This document shows positions 46,428 through 56,076 of a DNA stretch of 64,000 nt, piece after piece; positions within the stretch are counted from its first letter, which is position 1, and each line of letters starts with the position of its first letter. Under the pieces are notes generated by a model that saw only the letters and a program-made list of their open reading frames with translations, did no database searches and had not been told where the DNA came from. This DNA comes from Hermatobates lingyangjiaoensis (taxonomy: Eukaryota > Arthropoda > Insecta > Hemiptera > Hermatobatidae), in assembly GCA_026182355.1 (NCBI GenBank), contig JAPFBL010000008.1:1737501-1801500 (forward strand), written 5' to 3'. The translations under genes and the position numbers were made by a program.

Positions 46428-46935
46428 TTATTAAAGTAGACGGCAGCTTCCGCATTTACGACTTTTTTGCTCGTTTTCTCTAGTTTTCTTACTAGTTTTT
46501 TCTGGTAGGGAGTGATTTCATGGAGGAGTTGTCCCAGAGACATCAAAGAAATAATCTTTTAGCTTAATCAATAATATTATACTTTTTTTTTACACTTACA
46601 AGCTTTCGATTTTCTCAGAAATCATCCTCAGGTATATATCATTATTAAACAGATTAAATTCACAGAATAAAATTTTTCCAAATGTTAAACAGACATTAAA
46701 AGGAATAAAAATTTAGATGTTAATAGAACTAGATGAACTTTGTGAAAAAACAAAACAAGTCCACTGTGACAAGTGTAAGGTTACAACTTGTCATTCACAT
46801 TTCCTGGGGGTCCTGTCAATGTAGGCTTATTAAGTTTATAAGAACTATCGAAGTTCTTACAACTTGGTATTATGTTTAAACTAAATCCTCCTCCTAAGGT
46901 TAAGGGTACATTGTAACCTGTTCGTTAACACGTTG
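46428..46935 (-). mobile_element. Penelope-like element 5' module (leader, hammerhead-like motif, start of ORF), inverted arm left of the RPL27A copy
   Basis: Read on the minus strand, this begins with a leader (46935 down to 46640). It then has a hammerhead-like motif (46595-46636) and an open frame resembling a PLE N-terminus (QLLHEITPYQKKLVRKLEK, then KVVNAEAAVYFN). It ends at a TA microsatellite near 46430. The last 49 bases (46428-46476) are repeated in inverted orientation at 47425-47473 on the other side of the RPL27A copy. The exact boundary with the RPL27A 5'UTR, near 46930-46940, is my estimate. Confidence 0.65.
46595..46636 (-). ncRNA. Hammerhead-ribozyme-like motif (PLE leader)
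   Basis: Minus strand: core CUGAGGA, one extra U, helix II GAUUUC/GAAAAUC with a UGA loop, then GAA. A palindromic helix III AGCU follows, then cleavage-site U, then GUA, which can pair with the UAC immediately before the core. All elements of a type I hammerhead are in the right order. The extra base between core and helix II makes activity uncertain. Confidence 0.5.
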
Positions 46936-46952
46936 TCTTAGTGTTTTATGAA

Positions 46953-47396
46953 ATGTCTACTAATAAGAAGAAGACTAGGAAACTTCGTGGCCATGTAAGT
47001 CATGGACACGGTCGTATTGGAAAACATAGGAAACATCCTGGTGGTAGAGGTAATGCAGGTGGCTTGCACCATCATAGAATTAACTTCGATAAGTACCATC
47101 CTGGCTACTTCGGCAAGTTGGGAATGAGAAATTACCATTTGAGAAGGAATCAGAAATACTGTCCTTCAGTTAATTTGGATAAATTAACCTTGGTGACTGA
47201 ACAAACAAGGCTTAAATACAAAAAGAACCCTGAAGGCAAAGCACCAGTAATTGACTGCTTGAGAGCGGGTTACTACAAAGTTCTTGGAAAGGGTAGGTTA
47301 CCCAAGCAACCAGTTATCGTGAGAGCTAAGTTCTTTTCAAAGCGAGCTGAAGAGAAGATAAAAGCTGTCGGAGGATGCTGTGTCTTGACTGCTTGA
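46953..47396 (+). CDS. RPL27A: Intronless retrocopy of ribosomal protein L27A (uL15 family), apparently intact
   Basis: Open frame of 147 codons starting [20 protein letters not shown] and ending GGCCVLTA. It is full length for L27A, a 60S large-subunit protein of about 148 residues. The N-terminal Lys/Arg/Gly/His-rich rRNA-binding tail and the conserved [17 protein letters not shown] core are all present. I start at the ATG at 46953 because the family begins there; an in-frame GTG at 46941 lies in the putative 5'UTR. No introns are present, whereas RP genes normally have them, and the gene runs antisense to the host gene whose intron it occupies. That indicates a processed copy. The conserved Trp after NLDKL appears deleted as a clean codon. 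There is no obvious poly-A tail; the 3'UTR runs straight into PLE sequence at 47425. Whether it is expressed cannot be told from sequence. Confidence 0.9.
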   Translation: MSTNKKKTRKLRGHVSHGHGRIGKHRKHPGGRGNAGGLHHHRINFDKYHPGYFGKLGMRNYHLRRNQKYCPSVNLDKLTLVTEQTRLKYKKNPEGKAPVIDCLRAGYYKVLGKGRLPKQPVIVRAKFFSKRAEEKIKAVGGCCVLTA

Positions 47397-47424
47397 TTTT
47401 GTTAATAACATTTTTGTTAATTAC

Positions 47425-47520
47425 AAACGAGCAAAAAAGTCGTAAATGCGGAAGCTGCCGTCTACTTTAATAAAATATGTTTACAAGAAAATCTGCTGCC
47501 AATATACACTAATATATATA
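47425..47520 (+). mobile_element. Penelope-like element ORF fragment (N-terminal), inverted arm right of the RPL27A copy
   Basis: Plus-strand PLE N-terminal coding sequence: KKVVNAEAAVYFNKI followed by ENLLPIYTN. It starts abruptly where the RPL27A 3'UTR stops and ends at a TATATA run around 47510. The first 49 bp are an inverted copy of 46428-46476. The FNK...LLP.YTN wording is shared with the other PLE modules of this window, which supports the assignment. Confidence 0.65.
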
Positions 47521-48804
47521 TACAGCAAAAATAATTTCCAATACACTTTAGACGACGGTTTTGTTTATAATAATGATCAGCTTTAGAGCTACATGAATAA
47601 CGAAATTAATTTAAAAATGAAACATAATATAATTAATTATATGAATATACATTATTTTTTCGATTATCTCTCTTACAATAACCAATTATATTGCTCCCTT
47701 TTACTTATTTTGTCTACCTTCTGGTCAGAATCAGCATCGAAATAATTAATAATTGTTATTAATTACTTGCACTCTCTTATCAAGTTATAAAATCGCTGAT
47801 AATGTCTCCAAGATTTCATATCCTTGTACTAGCTGTTTTATTTTAGAAGAAAATTAATTGATAGCTGAAATAAACAATTATTTTATAAATATTATAAAAC
47901 TTATTACTAAATAAACTGTGCTAAAACAACAGCCAAGTCTTTATATAAATGTACATAAAGTATTTACTGAGTTGTACTCTTTAGGTGACCACTATATTTC
48001 TTCTTTAAAATGATTTCTTTATCTGAAAAACTACAAATATATTTTTCAAATGGATACTTTTTTAAAAGGACATTGATGTGAATGAACCGTAGTGTCATAT
48101 TGTGTTTCGGAATATAATAATAACTTACATTAATATTTTCATAAATCACTTTTTTTGTTTAATATCTCTTCATTAAAAATGATCTATTGGCTCAGGACTG
48201 TGCTTGTTGTATATGTGCCATAGTAACAGCTATTCTTAACAAAAGAAGGATAGCTTTCATAATCAAAAAGTAAGGGTCTTGAATAGTTAAAATCTCAATT
48301 ACTATCTTCTTTAATGGAGTCGCAATGATTGCTTGATCTTGAATAGATCTTAAAGACATTTCATTCATAAATCTGTAATAATTTATTTAAATTATAAATG
48401 TAATTAATTATTCACTTTAGATTATTAGAGTTTTCTTTAAGAAGGACAAGATTATGGGAATGTATAGTTAGTCAAACTAGTGAACCGAAGCATGGAAAAT
48501 TGCAAGACCAACTACCGAGCGAGGGGATTTCTCAATTGACAAGAGCATCCTTTAGAAAGGACCAAACCAAGTGGAAGGCAGATATTATGTATCTAATACG
48601 ACCCTGCACTTTAGGCCTAATGTTTCATTTGGGAGGAGGCCTATTTGTCCGGTTCCCCCTTCTGCTATCCGGCATAGTACAAAGGCAGCAATATCTCTCT
48701 GTGAGTCATTGCTTAATGGTGCTCTTATTGGCTATTGTCATATTGGTAATTACTTACTGTTCTTCATGTGCAGCTAAATTCTCTAAATCATTAATATTAG
48801 CACA

Positions 48805-49585
48805 GGGGTCAAGCTAGCCCAGTGGTCGCGAAATTCTCTTAGGACTGGTATACCCGCGGTTCAATACAAACTCTGACGCTCAATTTATTCACGCGGGAAT
48901 CTGAACCCGTTTTCCTTTTAAGAGGACGTTAATCCCTCTATTCCAAGCCGGTTTAATGTCAGGTACTCGTTAATGATCACCACTGTCAATACAGTTAAGT
49001 TCAGCAAAATTAAGGGTTCCCAATATGTAGGGTGGACCGTAAGTCGAGCACCAAGAAATTACGTGGAGTGTGATGTGATCTAATGTATAATATATGTTCT
49101 TTCATGGAGTAATTTACCATTGTTTGAACGTATCAGTCATTATATCAGTCAAATTCAATTATAATCAAAGTTTTTTTTAGTTATTTCCATTTAATTTTTT
49201 TCCTTTAGTTTTCAGATATGTCTTTAACAATAGTTGAGTTAGTGTTCATGTCTGGTGCTGTTGGCACTACTAATCGACCTGTTGCCGAGACAGTAGACCG
49301 CTTGATACTGAAATTTCGTCAGACTGGCAGTGTCCTAGACAAACCACGAAGTGTTCTTCCAAGAGTGTCTGATGAAGTCAGAATAAGCGTCATCGAAAAG
49401 GTTGAAAATAGTCCCTTAACTAAACTTGTTTTAAATAAAATAAAGTTTATATAATCAAAATTGTCCCAAATGTTTTGGTGCGCGACTTACGGCTCACACT
49501 GTATAATATTGACTGTGTGGTCTCACGACATGCTACTCTTCAGACCATATGTGTTATCTTGTGCGACTCTCACTGCTATTTAGTC
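48805..49585 (+). mobile_element. tRNA-derived SINE split by a mariner-type insertion
   Basis: Left part 48805-49027: GGGTCAAGCTAGCCCAGTGG head, GGTTCAATACAAAC, TTTATTCACGCGGGAA, AGGTACTCGTTAATGATC, GGGTTCCCAATATG. Right part 49502-49585: ATTGACTGTGTGGTCTCACG and CATATGTGTTATCTTGTGCG, the normal continuation in other copies. The two halves join cleanly once 49028-49501 is removed. Confidence 0.75.
49028..49501 (+). mobile_element. Short Tc1/mariner-type element with terminal inverted repeats and a helix-turn-helix ORF remnant, inserted in a SINE
   Basis: Ends GGACCGTAAGTCGAGCACCA (left) and the reverse complement of TGGTGCGCGACTTACGGCTC (right) form imperfect terminal inverted repeats; the right end abuts TA. 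Inside, 49218-49420 encodes TTNRPVAETVDRLILKFRQT, GSVLDKPRSVLPRVSDEVR, the DUF4817-like DNA-binding region of mariner-type transposases. No DDE domain remains, so it would depend on a transposase in trans. SINE sequence continues on both sides (48805-49027 and 49502-49585), so the mariner is the younger insertion. Confidence 0.7.
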
Positions 49586-50926
49586 TAATATTTTCACAAA
49601 TGTCAAGGTAGATTCAGCAAGAGCATACATCTGAATGCTTTTAAAACACTGCGGGGTACCTCAGGGGCGGGGGGATGCGGATGCAGGTTTTTCTTTAGGT
49701 TATCTCACATGCCCCACCGTTTGATTTGGACTCGTGACTGTGGTTCATCACCAGGGAAGGGTAGACTCCTTAGGGTATCGTAGTGAAATGGGGATTTCTG
49801 GAGGAAAGCCAGGTGCTGTAGTAGATATCGGCCACTCTATTACCACAATGGGTGTTGAATGTTAACTACAGTTGTTTGACATGACTACCAGGTACGCTTA
49901 TATGGGGAGGTTGATTGACTTAAGGCACTGTCCATCTTCAATAGCAATTTTACAGAAAATAACGATCTGTATTATTTCTGTCAACAACTCTATAACAGCT
50001 TCGCAACTATGCCTACATCTGATTTCCTCTTATTATTTTATTCCATTTATCACTTACTAAATAGCTTTATTACTACTATTGAAATTTTAACATTTTAATT
50101 TTTATTGACTCAGAAAAAGATTTTAGTTGATCAAATTGATTATATGAAAACAGTTTTACGTTACAGAGAATAGATAATCCTCTCTTACTTTTCCTTTCTT
50201 TTTATTTAAATTTGGTTCTTAACTGCCAGTGAGTTAAATTTATTTTGGCAAAAATAATTATGAAGCAATTTTACTTAAATAGCATTTAATTGTATTATCT
50301 TTCTTAATCTTCAAATATGCAAAAGTTTTTGTATTGAAGTTTAAACAATACAATTGAAGGAAAAAAATCTCTTGGCAACCGTGTCTGAGATAGAGTCTAT
50401 TGAGAGAAAAAAAACAATCCAAATGCAACTGTTGAAGATAGAGAATTGAGACTTTGGAATTAATAGCGTGAGGATATCAAGTAACAGGGCTTGAGAAACT
50501 CTCTTCACCGGAGGGCTGTCCAACTAAAAGATAACAACTACAAGGCACAACTAGGAACTTTGATTATTTGTCGATAACTGAAACACACAGGCATTTTACT
50601 TTCATATACATTACACAAACATTTAGTTATTAAGGTTTATTGATTTTTCATGCCAGGTTATTAAAATAACCAATTCGAGTCACGCCGGCTGCAACAGCTC
50701 TTTGCATAATATTAAAATGTGATTAATAGTTGGTTCAAAATGTTTGCCATATTCAATATAACTCCATCTATGTTTTATAATGCTCAGATTTGTATTAGTA
50801 TTGGACAGGCTATTATGTAAAAATAAAACTTGACAAAGTCGGTCTTGAAACGAAGTCAATAATTTGTGCTTTGCCATTGAAAGAGAAACCATGATTATTA
50901 GCGTGAATAGGAAAAGGCCGGTCAGT

Positions 50927-51128
50927 GCAAAGCTTAGCCCAGTGGCAAAGTGCTCGCCTTTGGACTGGTAGATCCGGGTTTCAATACCCGATCTGGTCCT
51001 CCATTTATTCACGTGAGAGATGGAGAAATCTGGTTCCTCGGAGTTGACTTTAAACTGTCAATCCTTCCTTGTGCGATACTCGTTGAAGATCCTTAATTTA
51101 AATACACTTTAGTTAGTTTCAAAATATA
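50927..51128 (+). mobile_element. tRNA-derived SINE, 3'-truncated
   Basis: Plus strand: GCTTAGCCCAGTGGCAAAGT, TGGACTGGTAGATCCGGGT, TTTATTCACGTGAGAG, CGTTGAAGATCCTTAATTT, ends soon after CACTTTAGTTAG. Confidence 0.7.
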
Positions 51129-51194
51129 TATTTTAAAAACTTGCCAGAGTCCTTACCTTCACTACGAATGGACCAATTTTACTCTTCATTACGT

Positions 51195-51305
51195 GCGAAG
51201 TCAAAATATTTTGACCTAATCTCTCTATCTGATGACAATAGGATCGAAATATAGATGTGTTTCTGTGATCTCTTTTATGTGTGACCATTCTATGAAATGG
51301 TTTAT
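51195..51305 (+). mobile_element. PLE leader module (CUGAUGAC-GAAAU type)
   Basis: Reads CTGATGACAATAGGATCGAA then ATATAG and TGTTTCTGTGATCTC, matching the 3' part of the modules at 62861 and 17700. There is no coding sequence attached and no clear boundary. Confidence 0.4.
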
Positions 51306-51807
51306 TTAGTCCGTGGAAACGTTTTATTTAAATGATTATGTAGATATATATTCAAACTTATGAAGGAAGAAGATAACAATCAAATCTGTGAGAAAAATGA
51401 TGTCATTTGAAAACTACAGTTTTCTGACAAATCCGTTTGTATAAAACTCTAATGAGGACTTGGTCAAAAGGATCTTCTCATCTTCTTTTCACATTTTTTT
51501 TTATCCCAAACTCAGTCAACTGCTTTGAGTAAGTAAAAGAAATGGCCAAATATATCATTATTTTTCTACAAAAGACATTTTATAACAATAGTCAGAATCA
51601 ATGATTTCATGTAAACTGCTCAAAGAAAATAAGTGACAGAACCTTTGTAATTTTGTTTTTTTAACCTTGTTTTTTCAAATGTACAAACTAAATTCTTTCC
51701 TGGATTCAATTGCATAAGGGAGAGCATTAATAAGTAATTAAATAAGAACAATAAAACAAAAAAAGTATATTTGCAGCATGCATATAACTAACTCCTTACA
51801 AAGTGAA

Positions 51808-52098
51808 GGAGGAGATGGCACAATGGTAACGTTCTCGCCTCTGGACTGGTAGATCCGGGGTTCAATACCCAACCTGGATCTCGATTTATTCACACAGAAG
51901 GTGGATAAATATGAGCACGTCATTCCTCGAACTGTCGTTCCCAAGCCCGTAAAATTTCAGGTATTCATTAAAAATCCCTGCTCTAAATATATTTTAGTTA
52001 GGAAAAATGTAGGACTCCAAACGTAGAATCTTCATTGTGTGTTATCACAAAGGGCTAATGTTTGAACTATGTGTGTTCTTTTGTGAGGCTACCTGATT
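51808..52098 (+). mobile_element. tRNA-derived SINE, nearly full length
   Basis: Plus strand: GGAGATGGCACAATGGTAAC, CTGGACTGGTAGATCCGGGG, GATTTATTCACACAGAAGG, GGTATTCATTAAAAATCCC, GTTATCACAAAGGGCTAATG, GTGTTCTTTTGTGAGGC. Confidence 0.8.
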
Positions 52099-55000
52099 CT
52101 ATTTTATGAAGTAAATTTTGTAAAAACCAGCCTTATTTTGAATGTATCACCTTTTTAAATATTACTGTTATTAACTTGATTCGCGTTGTATTTTTATATT
52201 TTTAACCAAAGATAAGATAGAAATCAAAACCTGTTTGAATATCCCGATTAGAAACCTGATCCAGTTAGTAAGTTATTTTTCCATTTTAAAGAATTGACAG
52301 ATGGACTGACTGAAATTCAGATCGTCACTGTTGACAGGAGTTCACTCCTGTAACTAACTTTATTGTTTCAAATGAATCTACAAGATTATTCTAGATCATG
52401 TAGATAATAATGTTGTGTCAAAAAGAGCAAACACTGCATACTCTGTTTTTTATATAAAATGTGTATATCTTGTTGATATAATATAAGAAAGATAATGAAA
52501 TCAATTAAATGAAGTCTACTTTTATGAAGCATAGCTCTTTTAACTACTGTCAGCCATGATCACTTGAATTTGTGTAACTTCCCTTCTGGAACCTTCTCAA
52601 TGTTTCCATATACCTACCATTATATGCATATATACCATTACAACTATTCAAAAAATATTAGTTTAATTTATTAATAAATCTTCAGTAATTTGTAAGGAGT
52701 GACTAAAAATAGTAAGTTTCAATTGGACAGATAGAATTTATTAAAGTGATGTCCAATATGACCGGTATTCAGCAGGCTCATGATATCTCTGCAATTAGTT
52801 CAAATATTAACTTGAATCTGTTAGAGCAACTACAAGAGTACGTGACATTCTTTTTGGGCGACATCTTACTGTAGGGAGAAAACTGTACAGTTACCAGGTG
52901 TGCTAGCCTTGGACTAGTTGAAGGCGATTGTTTTTCACGGAGGCCATGGTGCACAAGTTTCAGTAGTTTCCCCCTGGGGATATTCTGAAAGATGCGAATT
53001 ACAAGTTCTTCATTTAGAATTCCCTCCACCCCGAATTGTTGTAACAGTCACCCTTATATCTGCATAAACCTACAAATAAATTCAATATTCTATCTATTCC
53101 TTCTTCAATGGTATAAGTGTGAAAATATTAACTGAGATATTATCGTTTTAAGAAAATAATATTTACTGTAAACGTGATTCTGCAATCCCCTGTATTTAAT
53201 GTTTAATGAGAACAGTGAGGCTTAGGTACAAAACATAGCTTTGATTATATTGTTTATGCAGTGTCCACATATATAGGCTTTTTCTTTCCAGTGCTATTGT
53301 AGGAGTATTATTTGGAACATATTTTAGTAATTTAGGAGCCGCATTACCGAGTTCATTTCTATATTGGGGTCCTAATTTCATCCTGGTTCAACAGTTTGTA
53401 GAGTATGGGTCATTAAAGAGGACCTGATATCACTCTGGCTTAGGAGATAAAAATCTGGGCCAAAGTGGAAATCGAAATCGCGACCTATCAGGCCAATGGC
53501 TACACTGGCCTCACAAGCATATTTTGAGTGTAAATTATTTCATTGCTTAAAGTTGATCACTTAAACTAAATCCCTTTAAATCTGTTGCAATCAACCAGTA
53601 CCTAACGTTTTCCTCCAATACTTTGTTTACAGATTGGAATTAAAATTTGTTTGAGTATATTTATTGATGTCAATTCAAATTTAATTATACCCTGATTATA
53701 ATTAATGTCAGAAAGTAATCCAGAGTATCGAAAGAAATCCAGAGAGAGAATTGAACCGGGAATTTTCCAGTCCATAAATAGGTTACTGGCTTACTATAAC
53801 TAAGAGATATAACTATCATCTCACACTTTCAAAATACACATAACCTATTTATTTATCTTTTAATTTGAACTGTAAAATGAACGTGCAGGTTAGGTCTAAC
53901 AGCTGCTTCCTGACCTTTTCCAATGAAGAGTCGAACATGAATGTTGATAGATTTTCAATTTGGGAGATAGAAAAACTTGAGCACTCAGATTGAATGTAAA
54001 GTTACTGCAATCGAGTCTATAATATTTCAATTACTTATTAAAGATCATCTATAACAATAATTAAACCCAAATAACCCAAAAATACATATTAGTTACAAGT
54101 ACAGCGCTTAGCATGTAAGTATACGAGTATAACATAGCATTGAAACAGGCAAACTTGACAAAACATAGTCTCTATGGAATGTTAATTTGCCAAGTCTGTC
54201 AGTGTTTAAAAACTTGCGAAATTGATACTAGTGTTAAAAGTTGAATATTTCTTTCTATCAAGCAAATGAAATGTTCATAGCAGTTGCAGTTTGTAAATTA
54301 CTAAATTGTTTGCTTAAATATACCACTAACTCAATAATGAGTTGATGAAACTAAAGTCGTAGTATTTTTTTAAATTACTAATATGATGTTTGCAATAGCG
54401 CTAGTACGGCACTCTTAATCACAATATTTTAAAGGAATATAACAAACTGTTTCAGTTATACGATTATGTAATGTTTCCTTTCATTTTAGAAGTTGTAAAA
54501 TTTTATTAAGTAGGAAATTATGATAAAAAAAAGGGAAAAAATAGTTTCATTGGAAATTTTTGTAATAAGAAATAAAATGAAATTTTATGAGGAAAGAAAA
54601 TGCAAAAGAATAATAGGTAGAGGGGTGTTTTTGGACAGAGCGTGGGGCAATGGGTCGTGAAGGAAGATGGGCTAATGCCGGGGAGCAGGCAGACCCGCAT
54701 TGTGCGCGAAATTACCCGCTGCCTTTGTGCCCTAACCCGCTGTCATTTGCCCTTTTGTTCCGTGCAAACTCAACTGGCATTGTCCAAGGTATCAGTTTGG
54801 CCGCCTGATACCGCCTGCCTGCCGCAGTGAAACCATTAAATCTACTCAGTAACCAATTAGAAGACACCACCACAACAGGCTGCTTCTAAAAAAAGTCTCA
54901 TTGAACAAACAAAACAAAATAAAACAAAACAAAACGCTTCACTTATTGAGCCCTAATGATTATCTCCTTAATACGCTTAAAACCATCACGTAGCTCTATC

Positions 55001-55134
55001 TGAAAGACTATTTCTCTCCTGACGAAGGCGGGTATCGGAAAACTGATATGAGTTCTGAAGTATGTGATTTCTCTGAAGTAGTGACTTCTCTCTACGTGAT
55101 TTATTCTGTATATATATATATATATATATATAGA

Positions 55135-55375
55135 TTTCACATAAAAACGTGAAATAACATCAATAATCAAACCACTAAACGAAAATGGGAAAACAAGACT
55201 ACGGTTAAAAGATCTAACTCTTGTTTTCCCATTTTCATATTGTGGGACTCTGGGTTTTTGACTCTGAAGAAGACCGCTTATTACGGTTGAAAGATCTTTC
55301 TTGTTTTTACATTTCTTATTGTGGTTTGATCATTGATTGTTATTTCATGTGTTTATGTGAAATCATTATATATAT
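55135..55375. mobile_element. Palindrome of AGATCT-family hammerhead modules
   Basis: Minus arm 55140-55215; plus arm about 55200-55375, with a duplicated tail (55216-55245). The plus-strand motif at 55259-55300 has helix I strand TGACT, intact core CTGAAGA, helix II AGACCG...CGGTT, GAA, and AGATCT. The paired AGTC is replaced by TTC. TA arrays bound both sides (55108-55132 and 55366-55377). Confidence 0.55.
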
Positions 55376-55377
55376 AC

Positions 55378-55537
55378 AATTAAAAGAAACTGTCCAGCGG
55401 ACTTTTTTAAATAAAATAAATTCAAAACTAAAGAAACACACAGAAAGACACAGACATAACTCACATCAATATTTCAACCATCGTTGTCATCAGGAGGAGA
55501 GAAGAGAGAAGAGTCCTGCAGGAAGGCAGGGCGGTGA

Positions 55538-55540
<3 letters not shown>
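55378..55540 (-). mobile_element. PLE leader module next to TA arrays
   Basis: Minus strand: CTCCTCCTGATGACAACGATGG, TTGAAATATTGATG, then TCTTTCTGTGTGTTTC and AAAAAAGTCCGCTGGACAGT, ending at the TA run at 55366-55377. The AGTCCGCTGGAC block recurs at 63250-63270. TA array 55540-55583 lies on the other side. Confidence 0.5.

Positions 55541-55583
<43 letters not shown>
55540..55583. repeat. (TA)n microsatellite
   Basis: Pure TA run of about 22 units. Further TA arrays lie at 6862-6881, 7870-7892, 8519-8535, 44241-44275, 45459-45489, 46413-46430, 55108-55132 and 62957-63062, nearly all bordering PLE modules. Confidence 0.95.
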
Positions 55584-55584
<1 letters not shown>

Positions 55585-55875
55585 CAAGATATGATAATAC
55601 ACACGTGACATGAAAATCAACGTCTAAACCACAGTAATAATTTGAGAACTAAAAGGTTCAAGGTTCATATTTGAAACGGTATACGTAGACCATGGACGAG
55701 TGAAATTACCGGACATGCGAAGGGTATGGTACAATCCGAGTAGTAACCTCGCTCAAAGGTGCTTTACTTTAATGATAATGGGAAACAGTTGATTGCACGT
55801 GACTATGGACACTGACACACACTACTGACAAAAGTGATTGACTCAGTAATAAAATTTAAAAAAAAAAATAATTAC

Positions 55876-56076
55876 CCAATATATGGAGAGTATGTTTGAC
55901 TTCCTTTGGCTGCAAAGTGCCCAGCTGACAGAAGTATTCGCCAGCATCTTGTGGGATGACACCACTGATCTCCAGGTTGTAGCCGTCAACAAGCCGGTAC
56001 CTTTCGTTTGGAGTCACCTTGGTGTTGCCTGCGGACAACACGGCGGTTCCTTTCTTCCAGGCCAACACATAAGAAC
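55876..56076 (-). CDS. Internal exon of a klingon-like Ig-superfamily cell-adhesion gene (second half of an Ig domain)
   Basis: Encodes 67 codons covering strands C to G of an Ig domain: LAWKKG with the core Trp, then VDGYNLEISGV, then the F-strand signature DAGEYFC with the second disulphide Cys, ending HTLHIL. The first Cys must lie in an upstream exon outside the window. On the minus strand the exon follows a TTTTCAG acceptor and is followed by a GTAATT donor. Both introns are phase 1 and the 201-nt length is a multiple of three. The wording matches what I recall of arthropod klingon/wrapper-type proteins, which are membrane-anchored extracellular adhesion molecules of neurons and glia. 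Family placement is recognition, not a database search. Lachesin or another IgLON-like member is the alternative. The exon reads open, with no frameshift, and is next to the 29459-29580 exon in the mRNA. Confidence 0.85.

Larger units (their letters stand above)
29581..55875 (-). other. Intron of the klingon-like gene (about 26.3 kb)
   Basis: Bounded by GTAATT at 55875 and TTACAG at 29581, phase 1. Holds the RPL27A retrocopy in antisense. Stretches where I recognise nothing: 31463-32481, 33991-36037, 38356-40681, 41001-41544, 41700-42879, 42990-43470, 47521-48804, 49586-50926, 52099-55107. Confidence 0.85.

Noticed and set aside
49640..49860. GC-rich stretch with an open plus-strand frame
   Set aside because: Looks like an eroded insertion, but I could not match it to a family or to an exon of the host gene, which is on the other strand.
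53415..53515. Degraded minus-strand SINE head (CACTGGCCTC region)
   Set aside because: Blocks resembling the SINE are present but too short and out of spacing to be sure.
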